A stretch of 64,000 nucleotides of DNA from a virus. Shown here piece after piece: positions 17,146 to 25,884 of the stretch; positions within the stretch are counted from its first letter, which is position 1; each line of letters begins with the position of its first letter. The position numbers and the translations under genes are program-made. The DNA lies in the IMG/VR virus record IMGVR_UViG_3300024348_000025, positions 1 through 64,000 of that record, one strand, 5' to 3'. The notes below the pieces were generated by a model. The model searched no databases. It was not told where the DNA came from and saw only the letters and a program-made list of their open reading frames with translations.

Positions 17146-19515
17146 TTAAAAACCGATTCTTTTATATCTTCTTACATTAAATGCAGATCTGACAAGTTCA
17201 GGTCTAATTACACCCTTCATAACTTCATTAATAATCAATTTAAGATCCATCATTGATAATTGCATTTTGTCAGTTTGAATATTATCCTTAACTAATTCTA
17301 ATGCATTAATTCTTCTAGAAAACTTTTCACTTCCTAATGTTTGATCTAAAGCTCTTTTAAAATCAGATAAAGGAGAGTTGCGCATTGTGGTGATTTCTTC
17401 ATTTAATTCTTGCAATCTTCTATAAGAGTCTGGTGAAGGATTAGCTAAGAGACTTTTCTTTTCTTCTTCTAATTCTCTCATATATTCCAAGTGATCAAAA
17501 CCAGTCTGTCTATTAAATGTGCCTGAACCGCCATATTGAGACACGGTTGTTTTTAAGCCTTCAGATAATTTAATAAATGTAATATACGCATCAATTACAT
17601 TAATTTGCATTGATTTAGCTGAAGAATATCTCTCTTCAAATAGTTGCTTTGTATTTACATACTCTGCACCAGGACAATCATTAGGATCTTTACATGTAGA
17701 TACAAAGTTTTTAATTAAACCTAGAGCCTTACATGCATTTTCTTGTTTGTCATAATGATAAACAATTGATTTAGTATTTAATTTCTCAGCAACAGAATCA
17801 GTATTATTTAAATCTTCTGGAGTAAAGTGTAATGCTGCTGTATTAAGCATATGTCCAATGATATTTTGAGTAAACACTTTCCATTCAGATCTTAAACTAT
17901 ACATTTGTTTCCCTGATACAATGCTGCCAGGGACAATAGGAGTTTCATCAGATTCAGAAGTTGAGTGGGTTGCTGGAGAGCCGTCTGGAAGATTCCATTC
18001 TATATCTGGATCAAAACCAATTACTGATTCTTCTCCACCAGTCCATCCAAAATATTCACCAACCAAAACAACTTTCTTTTTAATTACTGGTCTTCCTTGC
18101 CCATCAAAGCTTTCTAAAATATCGCATGGAATTGTAAAGTCAACAATGAAAGATTTATTTGTTGGACATCCTAATGGTGTTTTCATTGAGATTGGCATTG
18201 GAATTGCATCTAATTTAAAATCTCTTCTCAATGTTTCAAGCATGGATCCTTCTTGATTTGATAAGATTTTAAAATTAAACTCTTTATATCTTTCATCTAA
18301 TTGTGCTAAGAATGATTGATTGATTATGTCAGATACATAACCTAATCCAGATGCATCTAAATCAGCTGTAAAACTATTTGGTCTTCTTTGAGAAATGTTT
18401 AAAAAGTAAAATTTAATTAACTTTGAAGCAGGGTCGTTCAATTCAGGTTCAATTTTAACTCTATTACCATCTTCGTCCATTTCAAATAATCTTTCAACAA
18501 TTGGTAAGATATGCTCATTGTCATAACCATCAATGACAACTTTTCTCAATTGTCCAACTCTATAGTCGTATGATTCTTTATCTGTCATAGGAGAGCCATC
18601 TGGCTTAGTATTAGGGTTAAAAAATGTCTTTCTATCAATTGCGGCAGAAAAGTCTACTCCTGATTGCTCTAGCATACTTTTCAAATTCCAAACAATAGGC
18701 TGGTCAATTAAATGTGCATATTGTTCCACGCCTTCTTGATTTGGATTTTTTGCTAATATTGCATTCCAAGGTCTTACTTTTGCTTGTCCCAAAGAAGCCA
18801 CTGATTGTTTCATGTTTTTAATTTCATCAGCGAGTTTCATTAAACTAGGCGGAGACAATCTTTCAACTAAAGATCCTCTACTATCTGAAACACCTATGGG
18901 CGAATATGCTTTAATAACAGAATCAAGTTTACTTACATTTGGTACTGATAAAAGCGCTGCTAAAATATCTTCATATTCTAGTCCTGGTATTTCTTTTAAT
19001 AATCTTTCGACATCTTCATTAAAACCAGCTTTAACTTCAGCCCTTTTAACAGCTATTTCTTCTGCAATAAAATGTTTTGCTGCAACTATTTCTTGTTTTG
19101 TTTTTAGGCTAAGTAATGCTGAAATATCAGGGATTGCTCTTGTCTTCTTGGTATATAAAGGAATTAACTTTTCAACAACTACTAATTTTTTTCTTTTTAG
19201 AAGTCTGGCTATAATTCTATTTACAGCTTCTTCTGGTGCAATATTAGAGCCTTCAGCTTGTTGCAATTTCACCATCATTTCTCTTAATGCTGGAATTGTT
19301 TTTGCATATGGAAGTAATCTTTTTTTTGTTTCTTCTGATTCTTTTGAAACATCTCCCCCAATTATTCTATATAATTGTGGGACAGTTAGATCTTTTAATT
19401 CTTTAGTTACATTTTTTTCCAACCATTTAATTTTTTCTTCAATTGTCTCACCAGGTATTTGTTCTGGCTTAAGAGGTTTATTTAATGGTTGAGCAAAGCG
19501 GAAATTATTTTTCAT
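17146..19515 (-). CDS. Large hypothetical protein, first gene of virion-like operon
   Basis: This 789-residue protein has no recognised family. It begins NFRFAQPLNKP, a short form of the A-Q ending seen in other N-termini here. Residues ~150-180 and ~660-700 look helical or coiled. A middle domain contains GEYFGWTGGEE and a Cys pair (CKDPNDC). RBS AAGGTAAG precedes the ATG. It is followed without a gap by the two beta-rich paralogs, so a tail or baseplate role is plausible but unproven. Confidence 0.6.
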   Translation of the reverse strand: MKNNFRFAQPLNKPLKPEQIPGETIEEKIKWLEKNVTKELKDLTVPQLYRIIGGDVSKESEETKKRLLPYAKTIPALREMMVKLQQAEGSNIAPEEAVNRIIARLLKRKKLVVVEKLIPLYTKKTRAIPDISALLSLKTKQEIVAAKHFIAEEIAVKRAEVKAGFNEDVERLLKEIPGLEYEDILAALLSVPNVSKLDSVIKAYSPIGVSDSRGSLVERLSPPSLMKLADEIKNMKQSVASLGQAKVRPWNAILAKNPNQEGVEQYAHLIDQPIVWNLKSMLEQSGVDFSAAIDRKTFFNPNTKPDGSPMTDKESYDYRVGQLRKVVIDGYDNEHILPIVERLFEMDEDGNRVKIEPELNDPASKLIKFYFLNISQRRPNSFTADLDASGLGYVSDIINQSFLAQLDERYKEFNFKILSNQEGSMLETLRRDFKLDAIPMPISMKTPLGCPTNKSFIVDFTIPCDILESFDGQGRPVIKKKVVLVGEYFGWTGGEESVIGFDPDIEWNLPDGSPATHSTSESDETPIVPGSIVSGKQMYSLRSEWKVFTQNIIGHMLNTAALHFTPEDLNNTDSVAEKLNTKSIVYHYDKQENACKALGLIKNFVSTCKDPNDCPGAEYVNTKQLFEERYSSAKSMQINVIDAYITFIKLSEGLKTTVSQYGGSGTFNRQTGFDHLEYMRELEEEKKSLLANPSPDSYRRLQELNEEITTMRNSPLSDFKRALDQTLGSEKFSRRINALELVKDNIQTDKMQLSMMDLKLIINEVMKGVIRPELVRSAFNVRRYKRIGF

Positions 19516-19641
19516 ACAACTTACCTTAATTAAGTTTTACAGTTAATGATAATTTCTTTCATTTTAACATTGCATCCTTTAGTTGCTTATTTAAGATTCT
19601 GAATGTAAAATAAATTAATATACAATATAAGGAGTATATAA

Positions 19642-20433
19642 ATGTCTAATTATAATCTTGAACGTGGACAAGAACTTTATTTCATTGAACTTAACAAATT
19701 AGCCGCATCTAATTCTGATTTGGCCGAAGATATTTTGAAGCTTGGGGCTTTGTTTGGAATTAATGTTGGTGTGATGCAAGAAAAGTCTCATTCAACAACA
19801 TTTAATTTTGATGATGAAACTTGTATGCTTTCATATGATTGGACTCCATCATACAAGAAGCTTTCTTCAGCTGTTTATCATGTTGCTAATTTAAATGCTA
19901 ATGCAGAAGAAAAAATGTCTTATCGTCAAATGATAGAACAAGTATTTGAATATTATCCTAAACATGTTTCATTTAACGAATTAACAAAAGTAAAAACTGA
20001 AAAAGAAATAGTAGATGATTCCTCATATAAAGAGATCTTGTCTAATAGCGAAGAAGTTTTTAATTTAACAGAAGCAGATGATTTAGATGGAATTGCCTAT
20101 GATGATATTGATCTTCTGGAAGACTTAGCTGAATATCTTGATGAAGACGATGAAGCTTTTACTGACGAAGGCAAACGTGCTTTAGGCTTAATTGATTCTG
20201 ATTACGATTCTACAAGTTCTACTCTTTACAATGAAGACGGTGAACCTGTAAAGAAAATTAAAAAAGAATATCAGACAGGTGAGGTATTTATTGACGACCA
20301 AGGCGAGTATGTAATTAAATGTCCATACACGGGAAGTAGCAATGTATACCAAATATCAACTAATTTATTTGCTAGTTACGAGACAGACCAGCCGTTTAAA
20401 GTAAAATTAAGTTTAGCTGATACTGCACAATAA
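19642..20433 (+). CDS. Acidic hypothetical protein
   Basis: This 263-residue protein has no recognised family. The N-terminal ~110 residues look globular. The centre (about 130-185) is strongly acidic and probably disordered. The C-terminus is beta-rich and holds one Cys (IKCPYTGS). A TACAAT box at 19621 and an AAGGAG ribosome site precede the ATG. A bidirectional terminator follows. It is divergent from the virion-like operon. Confidence 0.65.
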   Translation: MSNYNLERGQELYFIELNKLAASNSDLAEDILKLGALFGINVGVMQEKSHSTTFNFDDETCMLSYDWTPSYKKLSSAVYHVANLNANAEEKMSYRQMIEQVFEYYPKHVSFNELTKVKTEKEIVDDSSYKEILSNSEEVFNLTEADDLDGIAYDDIDLLEDLAEYLDEDDEAFTDEGKRALGLIDSDYDSTSSTLYNEDGEPVKKIKKEYQTGEVFIDDQGEYVIKCPYTGSSNVYQISTNLFASYETDQPFKVKLSLADTAQ

Positions 20434-20461
20434 AAAAGGAGGACTTTTTAGTCCTCCTTTT
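20433..20461. terminator. Bidirectional terminator
   Basis: AAAAGGAGGAC/GTCCTCCTTTT with a 6-base loop lies between the convergent genes at 19642 and 20448. A- and T-runs on both sides suit both directions. Confidence 0.88.
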
Positions 20462-20690
20462 CATCTTCTAAAACCGCAGCAAAGACGGGTGAGTTGTTTT
20501 CATATAAAAAATTAACTCTTTGTTCTATACTTTCTAACTTGGTAATAATTCTTGTAAGTAGTTCTTTTATATCTTTTGAATGTTTTGAATTTGATAGTAA
20601 AACTGAACCCACTATTTCAGTTACTTCAGAAAGAGTAGTTTCATTATTTTTTGCATTTTCTAATAAGGAATCTAATCTTGATTGTGTCAT
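20448..20690 (-). CDS. Small coiled-coil protein
   Basis: This 80-residue helical protein has heptad-like Leu/Ile spacing (IKELLTRIITKLESIEQRV). Function unknown. Its start overlaps the stop of the 160-residue gene by four bases (ATGA), making it the third gene of a tightly coupled trio. Confidence 0.6.
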   Translation of the reverse strand: MTQSRLDSLLENAKNNETTLSEVTEIVGSVLLSNSKHSKDIKELLTRIITKLESIEQRVNFLYENNSPVFAAVLEDEKED

Positions 20691-21169
20691 AATGTTGGCT
20701 CTTCTTCCTCTACGCTTTCTGTATTTCCAATCTTCGTTTTTAAATTCATAATATCTTGGGTATTTGTATCAATGTCAGCACTTTGATCTTCATTAGCAGA
20801 AATAATTGGTGGAATCTTATCCATAGTATTTTTAGTTTTTTTGTCAAGTGCTAAATATTTACCAAGAAGATCATTTAATTTTTTTTCTACAGTGCTTTGG
20901 TTTTGATTATTTTGAACCCCTGGTGAAAGAACATTAGTATCATCTGCAGAATCTGATTTCTTTTGCTTTAACATATTTCTAATTTGAGCTGTTTCAAATG
21001 TGTTTAATGGGTCATTATTATCAATAACTGTAGGTAATGTGAAATTAGATCTCAATAAAGATTTTGGCAGTATTTGAGCAATTTTAATTAATTCAGAATC
21101 TAATTTATCAGCTAACTTAAAATATCCTAGCTTTTCTAGTTCTTTAATTTTATATATAATTTCTTTCAT
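20687..21169 (-). CDS. Hypothetical protein with N-terminal AD-LD…KIAQ motif
   Basis: This 160-residue protein's residues 7-32 form an amphipathic helix ending LIKIAQ, with LGYFKLADKLD in the middle. The segment aligns residue for residue with positions 12-37 of the protein at 60345 and with the protein at 12139. The rest is polar and low complexity, with a helical C-terminus. It overlaps both neighbours by 4 bases. The conserved N-terminus may be a targeting or cleavable leader; this is inference. Confidence 0.6.
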   Translation of the reverse strand: MKEIIYKIKELEKLGYFKLADKLDSELIKIAQILPKSLLRSNFTLPTVIDNNDPLNTFETAQIRNMLKQKKSDSADDTNVLSPGVQNNQNQSTVEKKLNDLLGKYLALDKKTKNTMDKIPPIISANEDQSADIDTNTQDIMNLKTKIGNTESVEEEEPTL

Positions 21170-21369
21170 CTTTTTGAGCCACGTATACTAATTTTCGGGA
21201 ATGATTGATTGTTTTCTGCACTTGGTGCTAGTGATATTAAATTGACAATTTCATCTAGCTTTTTTCTAGCTTGCATAGTTTCTTCAGTTTGAACAGATGT
21301 GTCAGTAACTAAAGACCTTAGCTCATATAATTCGACTAACAACATATCCTTGTCAATTTTGATGATCAT
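21166..21369 (-). CDS. Hypothetical small protein
   Basis: This 67-residue helical protein is first of the three-gene minus operon. A TATAAA box lies about eight bases before its ATG on the minus strand with no Shine-Dalgarno, so its leader is at most a few bases. It is divergent from the recombination operon. Confidence 0.55.
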   Translation of the reverse strand: MIIKIDKDMLLVELYELRSLVTDTSVQTEETMQARKKLDEIVNLISLAPSAENNQSFPKISIRGSKR

Positions 21370-21378
21370 ACTTATAAT
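21350..21378 (+). promoter_or_regulatory. Sigma70-type promoter of the recombination operon
   Basis: TTGTCA (21350-21355), a 17-base spacer and TATAAT (21373-21378) precede the plus-strand run of overlapping genes that begins at 21405. It overlaps the start of the divergent minus-strand gene. Confidence 0.65.
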
Positions 21379-21404
21379 TTATACGAGAGTTGAACAAAGT
21401 CCTT

Positions 21405-21905
21405 ATGTATCCAGAATTTGAAAAAACAAAAATAATAGATGATATGGTTTATTGCAATATTGGTAAAGCATATCAAAAAAGTACATTTGGATTTTCTTAT
21501 TCGAATATATATACTGTTAAGATTAGCCAACAATTATCAATAAGTGTCAATGGCATTCATCATCCAAGGGTTTGTTCTCTGGTTCAAGATTTAAATGGTC
21601 ACATATACTTAAGATTTAGAAAAATTACAGATGATTTTCATGAAGATATGCTTTGTCAATTTTATTTTAAATCCAAAGACTTTTCTTGTGCATCTTGTAA
21701 GCATTTTTATCAAGGACAAGATTTAAAACAATCATGCTGCCAAATGAAATCAAACTTAATAATTTTAAATGATTGTGAAATATATAAAGTTGATTTTTTA
21801 AACAAAGACAATTTTGAACATAAGAAAAACAATTCTAAAATAGACTTCCTGAGCTTGCATTTTGGATCTGTAATCGATACAATAATGTTAGGTGATCCTG
21901 TATGA
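21405..21905 (+). CDS. Hypothetical protein with Cys cluster
   Basis: This protein of about 166 residues has a Cys-rich patch (CASCKHFYQGQDLKQSCC) and a further Cys-containing segment that could bind zinc. Family not recognised. I chose ATG 21405 over TTG 21390 because the predicted mRNA starts at about 21385, leaving too little leader for the TTG. The first residues, MYPEF, recur at the start of the unrelated-looking protein at 47410. It overlaps the Rad50-like gene by 4 bases, so it may be part of that complex. Confidence 0.6.
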   Translation: MYPEFEKTKIIDDMVYCNIGKAYQKSTFGFSYSNIYTVKISQQLSISVNGIHHPRVCSLVQDLNGHIYLRFRKITDDFHEDMLCQFYFKSKDFSCASCKHFYQGQDLKQSCCQMKSNLIILNDCEIYKVDFLNKDNFEHKKNNSKIDFLSLHFGSVIDTIMLGDPV

Positions 21906-23095
21906 AGCTTAAAAGACCTACCAAGTTTATTAAAACATTAGAGTTAGAGAACTTTCAATCTCATAAGTATTTAAAACTAAATCTTTCAGAAGGTTTCAAT
22001 GTAATTACTGGCACTAATAATGCTGGAAAAACTGCAATCTGGCGAGCAATTGACTTCATCTTTAACTTTGGTAAAAAGGGGCATGGAAGTTTTGATCCTT
22101 CCTATGTTTCTCACAAGGCATCTTACTGTAAAATTACTGTTCATTTTTATGATGGAACAAAATTAGTCAGAATAAAAAGCGGTCATAAAGGTGATAAAAA
22201 CTCAATTCATATTTACAATGATAAAGATGAATTGATATATGAAAAGCTAAAGGCTGATAAAGCATACGACCAATTTGTAACTGACTTTTTAGGCGACCCT
22301 TCTTATGATGAAGAATTAGGTTCATTGGCGTTTGTTGATCAATCCCAAGCGCCATTTTTGATATCGCTGACAAGTACAAAAATCCCAGAAGTTTTTGCTC
22401 GTCTTATAAAATCTGCTGACTATGACAATGCTGTCAAAATTTTAAAGTCAGAAAATAACTCATATTCATCAACTATCAAATCTAATGAAACTGAAATTGG
22501 AAAGCTTGAAACAGAATTAGAAAAGTATTCTGGTTTAGATGATCAAATTAAAATTGTTGAAGACAATGACAAACTTATTGAAATTAACGATGATATAGAA
22601 AACACAATCACCAATTTATCAAAAATCAGAGAAGATGCAATTGCACTAAAGAAAAGAATCAAAGATCTTAAGACAGAGAATGATAATGACCAAAAGTTTT
22701 TAAATGAACTTGATAACTTAGATGACTATATCACAATCACATCTTCAATTGATGATTTACTAAAAATACATAAACAAATTGAATCTAACAATGAAAAAAT
22801 AAACGTATTAGAGCTTGAAAATGACAAAGATGGGTACTTAATCTCAACAGACTTTTTAAGTATATGGGATGGACTAAGAAAAACTTTTCTATTGATAAAG
22901 GCTCTTGATAATTTAAACACAGATTTGATTGATAAGAATGAAGGTGTTGATTCTTTAACCCAACTTCAAGAATCTGATGAAGCTCTAATTGACAGTATAG
23001 AAATTGAGATTCAGCAATACGAAAGTGAAAACGAAGAATTATCAAAAAAATTAGAGTTCTGTGATACATGTGGACAGAGGAAGAATAATGCATAA
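21902..23095 (+). CDS. Rad50/SbcC-like ATPase, N-terminal half ending at the zinc hook
   Basis: This 397-residue protein has the Rad50/SMC N-terminal ATPase lobe: LENFQSH, Walker A GTNNAGKT (37-44) and a Q-loop region (FVDQSQAPF). About 210 residues of coiled coil follow. The chain stops immediately after a CxxC zinc hook (C387, C390 in FCDTCGQ). Full-length Rad50 continues back through a second coil to the C-terminal ATPase lobe; here that lobe is a separate gene at 24324. The hook would therefore sit at a free chain end. It is overlapped by the Mre11-like gene (8 bases). It should function with Mre11 in DNA end processing. Confidence 0.88.
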   Translation: MKLKRPTKFIKTLELENFQSHKYLKLNLSEGFNVITGTNNAGKTAIWRAIDFIFNFGKKGHGSFDPSYVSHKASYCKITVHFYDGTKLVRIKSGHKGDKNSIHIYNDKDELIYEKLKADKAYDQFVTDFLGDPSYDEELGSLAFVDQSQAPFLISLTSTKIPEVFARLIKSADYDNAVKILKSENNSYSSTIKSNETEIGKLETELEKYSGLDDQIKIVEDNDKLIEINDDIENTITNLSKIREDAIALKKRIKDLKTENDNDQKFLNELDNLDDYITITSSIDDLLKIHKQIESNNEKINVLELENDKDGYLISTDFLSIWDGLRKTFLLIKALDNLNTDLIDKNEGVDSLTQLQESDEALIDSIEIEIQQYESENEELSKKLEFCDTCGQRKNNA

Positions 23096-24059
23096 AAAGA
23101 TTTGCATAGTAGGCGACCCACATATAGATAATAAGCAACCAGGAAGCAGGCTTGATAATTATATGGAAGCATCATTGGCAGATTTAAAATGCACATTGAT
23201 GATTGCAGAAGAGAACAAATGCGATGCAATTGTTTTTCTTGGTGATATGTTTGACAGAATACAAGTTAACGCAGAAGTTACATCAAAGCTTATTCAAACT
23301 TTAAATAAAAATGATTATGGAGAGCCTTGGCCTTTCAAAAAATACACCCTTCTTGGAAATCACGATATAGACAATACAATGTCCAATTTAGACAAATCTT
23401 CATTTTGGACATTGATTGTTTCTGGGTGTGTTGAATATGTTAAAGAAGTGCCTGAATTAGGATTAGTTTTTGAACACTGGAATGGTAGAATTGAGAAAAC
23501 TATTTCAGACGGTATTTTCAAAGACTATGATTATCCTATTGTTTGTGCCCATGCTTACATTGCTAATGAGCCTACTCCTTTCGTTGTCGATGCTATACTT
23601 GTTGATAGCTTTGCTGTCAACCCAAAAACAAGATTGATAGCATCTGGTCATTTTCATTTTGAAATGGATTCTATGAGAGATGACAATACAAGATTTGTTA
23701 ATCCAGGAAGTTTAAGCAGAAGAAACTTTAAAAGTGATGATGCTAATAAAAAAGTTAAGGTTGCTATTGTAGATTATGATTTGGATGGCACTTATTTGGA
23801 TGTGAAATATCAAGATGTTTACACAGCACAATCATATGAGCTTATTTTTGATTTGGAAAAACGAGAAGAAATTAAGGCAATTAAAGAAGAAATTAAAGCT
23901 TTTACCAAATCATTAGTTGAATTTAACTTTGACAAAATGGCATACTTACAAGACCCTATTGATCAAGTTAAAAGTACAGGCATAGAAATGAACCTTGATA
24001 TCGACATTGTTGAAAATGCATGTAGGGCTTTAAATAAATTAAATGCGGAGAAAGTATGA
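23088..24059 (+). CDS. Mre11/SbcD-like nuclease (calcineurin-type phosphoesterase)
   Basis: This protein of about 323 residues has the full metallophosphoesterase set: GDPHID (9-14), GDMFDR (52-57), GNHD (90-93), a CAHA His and SGHFHFE. Mre11/SbcD and T4 gp47 use these residues to bind two metals and cut DNA ends together with Rad50. I chose ATG 23088 because of the GAGGAAGA ribosome site and because the fold begins there. It sits between the two halves of the split Rad50. Confidence 0.9.
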   Translation: MHKKICIVGDPHIDNKQPGSRLDNYMEASLADLKCTLMIAEENKCDAIVFLGDMFDRIQVNAEVTSKLIQTLNKNDYGEPWPFKKYTLLGNHDIDNTMSNLDKSSFWTLIVSGCVEYVKEVPELGLVFEHWNGRIEKTISDGIFKDYDYPIVCAHAYIANEPTPFVVDAILVDSFAVNPKTRLIASGHFHFEMDSMRDDNTRFVNPGSLSRRNFKSDDANKKVKVAIVDYDLDGTYLDVKYQDVYTAQSYELIFDLEKREEIKAIKEEIKAFTKSLVEFNFDKMAYLQDPIDQVKSTGIEMNLDIDIVENACRALNKLNAEKV

Positions 24060-24331
24060 TGACTATTCATGAACAATATAATGAAAACTTAAAGTTTATT
24101 GATAATTTACAGAAACGAAAGTCAAAGACTGAAGGGTCTATTGAAACTAGAAATCAGGAAATAATCAAGATTAGAGAAGAGATCACAAAATTGTCAGAAA
24201 AGCTTAAAGCTGAATACAATTTAGATCCAGCAAATCTTCTAAGCAGAATCGAAGATTTGAGAACTGAGTTTAATGAGAATGCTGAAATTATTAAAAACAA
24301 TTTGGAAAAGTTAGACAATAAAGATGAGTGA
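24056..24331 (+). CDS. Small coiled-coil protein between Mre11 and Rad50 C-terminal half
   Basis: This 91-residue protein is almost wholly predicted coiled coil. It overlaps the Mre11-like gene by 4 bases and the Rad50 C-terminal gene by 8. It could be the missing descending part of the Rad50 coil as a separate chain, or an accessory factor. It lacks Cys, so it does not contribute a second hook. ATG 24059 is an equally good start. Confidence 0.65.
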   Translation: MMTIHEQYNENLKFIDNLQKRKSKTEGSIETRNQEIIKIREEITKLSEKLKAEYNLDPANLLSRIEDLRTEFNENAEIIKNNLEKLDNKDE

Positions 24332-25031
24332 TTACATTTCAAATAAGCGTGATAATGTTTTACGCAAAAATGAATTACTAGAGAAGCGTGGAGTTAGAAA
24401 CACTATTCAGAAAAGTATTGAGGACTATAAAGACAAACTCAAAGAAATTTCTGATATGAGTAAAATGAACTCAAGCTCCATGGATTTACTTAAAAAAATC
24501 TCATCTGAAAGAAGAGTTAACATTGTCACATCTATTGAGAATATAACTAACAAATTCATTCAGCAGATTTATGGAGTTGATCATAAGTTTGTTTTTTCCG
24601 AAGAGGGAGTAACTTTTGATAAGCTTACCCCTCTTATAATTAGCCCATACGAAGGAGAAGAGTTTGCATCTTCTCTAAAAAAAGGCACTGGTGGAGGATT
24701 ACAACAAGTAGCAGGCTTTGGTATTAGACTAGCTGCTTTAGAACTAGAAGATGCCCCACAGCCTTTAGTCATGGATGAACAATTTTCCATGGTTTCATCT
24801 GACTTTAAGATTGACTTACTAAACCAATCTCTAGTTGAATATTTAAAAGCAACTAAGAGACAATCTATTTTTATTACTCACAAAGCTGACATCTTTGGTA
24901 AATATGCTGATAAGATCATAAAGCTAGACAAAATTGATGGAGTAGCTCGTGCAAATGAAGTTACCTATCAAGAAATTATAGAAAATTATACTGCTACTTA
25001 TGATATTAGCGAGGACGAAGATGAGGCGTAA
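24324..25031 (+). CDS. Rad50/SbcC-like ATPase, C-terminal half
   Basis: This 235-residue protein starts with ~80 residues of coiled coil. The C-terminal ABC lobe follows: signature-like GTGGGLQQV (121-129), Walker B with catalytic Glu PLVMDEQFS (147-155), and an H-loop region (IFITHKAD). These complete the ATPase begun in the 21902 gene. No Walker A is present, so it is not an independent ATPase. The stop of the previous gene and this start overlap, and the stop overlaps the next gene, so all pieces are made in concert. Confidence 0.85.
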   Translation: MSDYISNKRDNVLRKNELLEKRGVRNTIQKSIEDYKDKLKEISDMSKMNSSSMDLLKKISSERRVNIVTSIENITNKFIQQIYGVDHKFVFSEEGVTFDKLTPLIISPYEGEEFASSLKKGTGGGLQQVAGFGIRLAALELEDAPQPLVMDEQFSMVSSDFKIDLLNQSLVEYLKATKRQSIFITHKADIFGKYADKIIKLDKIDGVARANEVTYQEIIENYTATYDISEDEDEA

Positions 25032-25884
25032 AATAGAAGAAGATCAAGCTTATGCAATTGTAAATAGGATTATGTCAACTCCTGTTCCCTTGCAATCAGA
25101 GCTTTCCAATCCTTTTAACTCAAATAAGAGAAAGAAGAAAATTGTTCTAAACCCTGAAGATAAAAAAGATAATACTTTGTCTGACGATGTAACTCTTTGG
25201 ACAGCTAAATCTTTTGTTGACTATTTTGCTGATTGTTATTATAAGCAGAACAATGGGTATTACAAGAAAACCTATGCTTCGGACAATAGCATTTTCAATG
25301 AAATTGGCAAGTTTATGTCATCTAATGGACTTCAAAAGCAAGAATGGACCAAACGCTTTATTGATTGGAGTTTTGAAAATTCACAGTCAATAATTAAGAA
25401 AAGTGGTTATTTTTTGCCAACTACTATCAAAAACTATCTAAATCACTTTTATCAAGAGGAAGTTATGCCTAAGGTAGAGGAAAATAGCATTGATAGATCA
25501 TATTTTGAATCTACAATTCTTGAAGATATTAAACTTGCAGATGAAGAGGGTAAGGCAAGCGAAATCTACATAAGATTTGGCATTCCAATTGCTTCAACTT
25601 ACTTTATTCAAATAAGAGGTTTTAGCCCTGAAGTTGTTCAAAAAGGTATTGAAAACTTTTTAAACAAGCTTGCCCAAGGAGACCTCTCATCTAAAGAAAA
25701 GATTGGATTGGTTCTTCAAAAGTCTGTAATGAAGTCCCCTTATCCACAAGAGTTTAGTTTTTTAGATTGGCGATTGAAATTTGAAAAGTTTACAAAGTCG
25801 TATGCTAAAGAGAATTGGTGGAGAGAAAAGGACTATTCTGGAAAACCATTATCAGAATATCAAAGATTAATCAAAAGGGACTAA
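25021..25884 (+). CDS. Hypothetical protein in replication operon
   Basis: This protein of about 287 residues is mainly helical; family not recognised. The N-terminal ~45 residues are polar with a Lys-rich patch (KRKKKIVL). Two helical regions follow. ATG 25021 overlaps the end of the Rad50 C-half, and the next gene starts directly after its stop. Position between recombination ATPase and helicase-loader genes suggests a DNA transaction role, perhaps an adaptor or initiator, which is inference from context. Confidence 0.6.
   Translation: MRRKIEEDQAYAIVNRIMSTPVPLQSELSNPFNSNKRKKKIVLNPEDKKDNTLSDDVTLWTAKSFVDYFADCYYKQNNGYYKKTYASDNSIFNEIGKFMSSNGLQKQEWTKRFIDWSFENSQSIIKKSGYFLPTTIKNYLNHFYQEEVMPKVEENSIDRSYFESTILEDIKLADEEGKASEIYIRFGIPIASTYFIQIRGFSPEVVQKGIENFLNKLAQGDLSSKEKIGLVLQKSVMKSPYPQEFSFLDWRLKFEKFTKSYAKENWWREKDYSGKPLSEYQRLIKRD

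Noticed and set aside
18812-19492. Long open frame on the plus strand (226 codons) opposite the 789-residue gene
   Set aside because: It is antisense to a better gene with RBS and good composition; its translation is Ser/Phe/Leu-rich as expected for a shadow frame.
23040-23100. Rad50 N-terminal gene as a simple frameshifted pseudogene
   Set aside because: The stop overlaps the Mre11 start by 8 bases with its RBS in place, and the C-terminal half lies beyond two further intact genes, so one frameshift cannot explain it.
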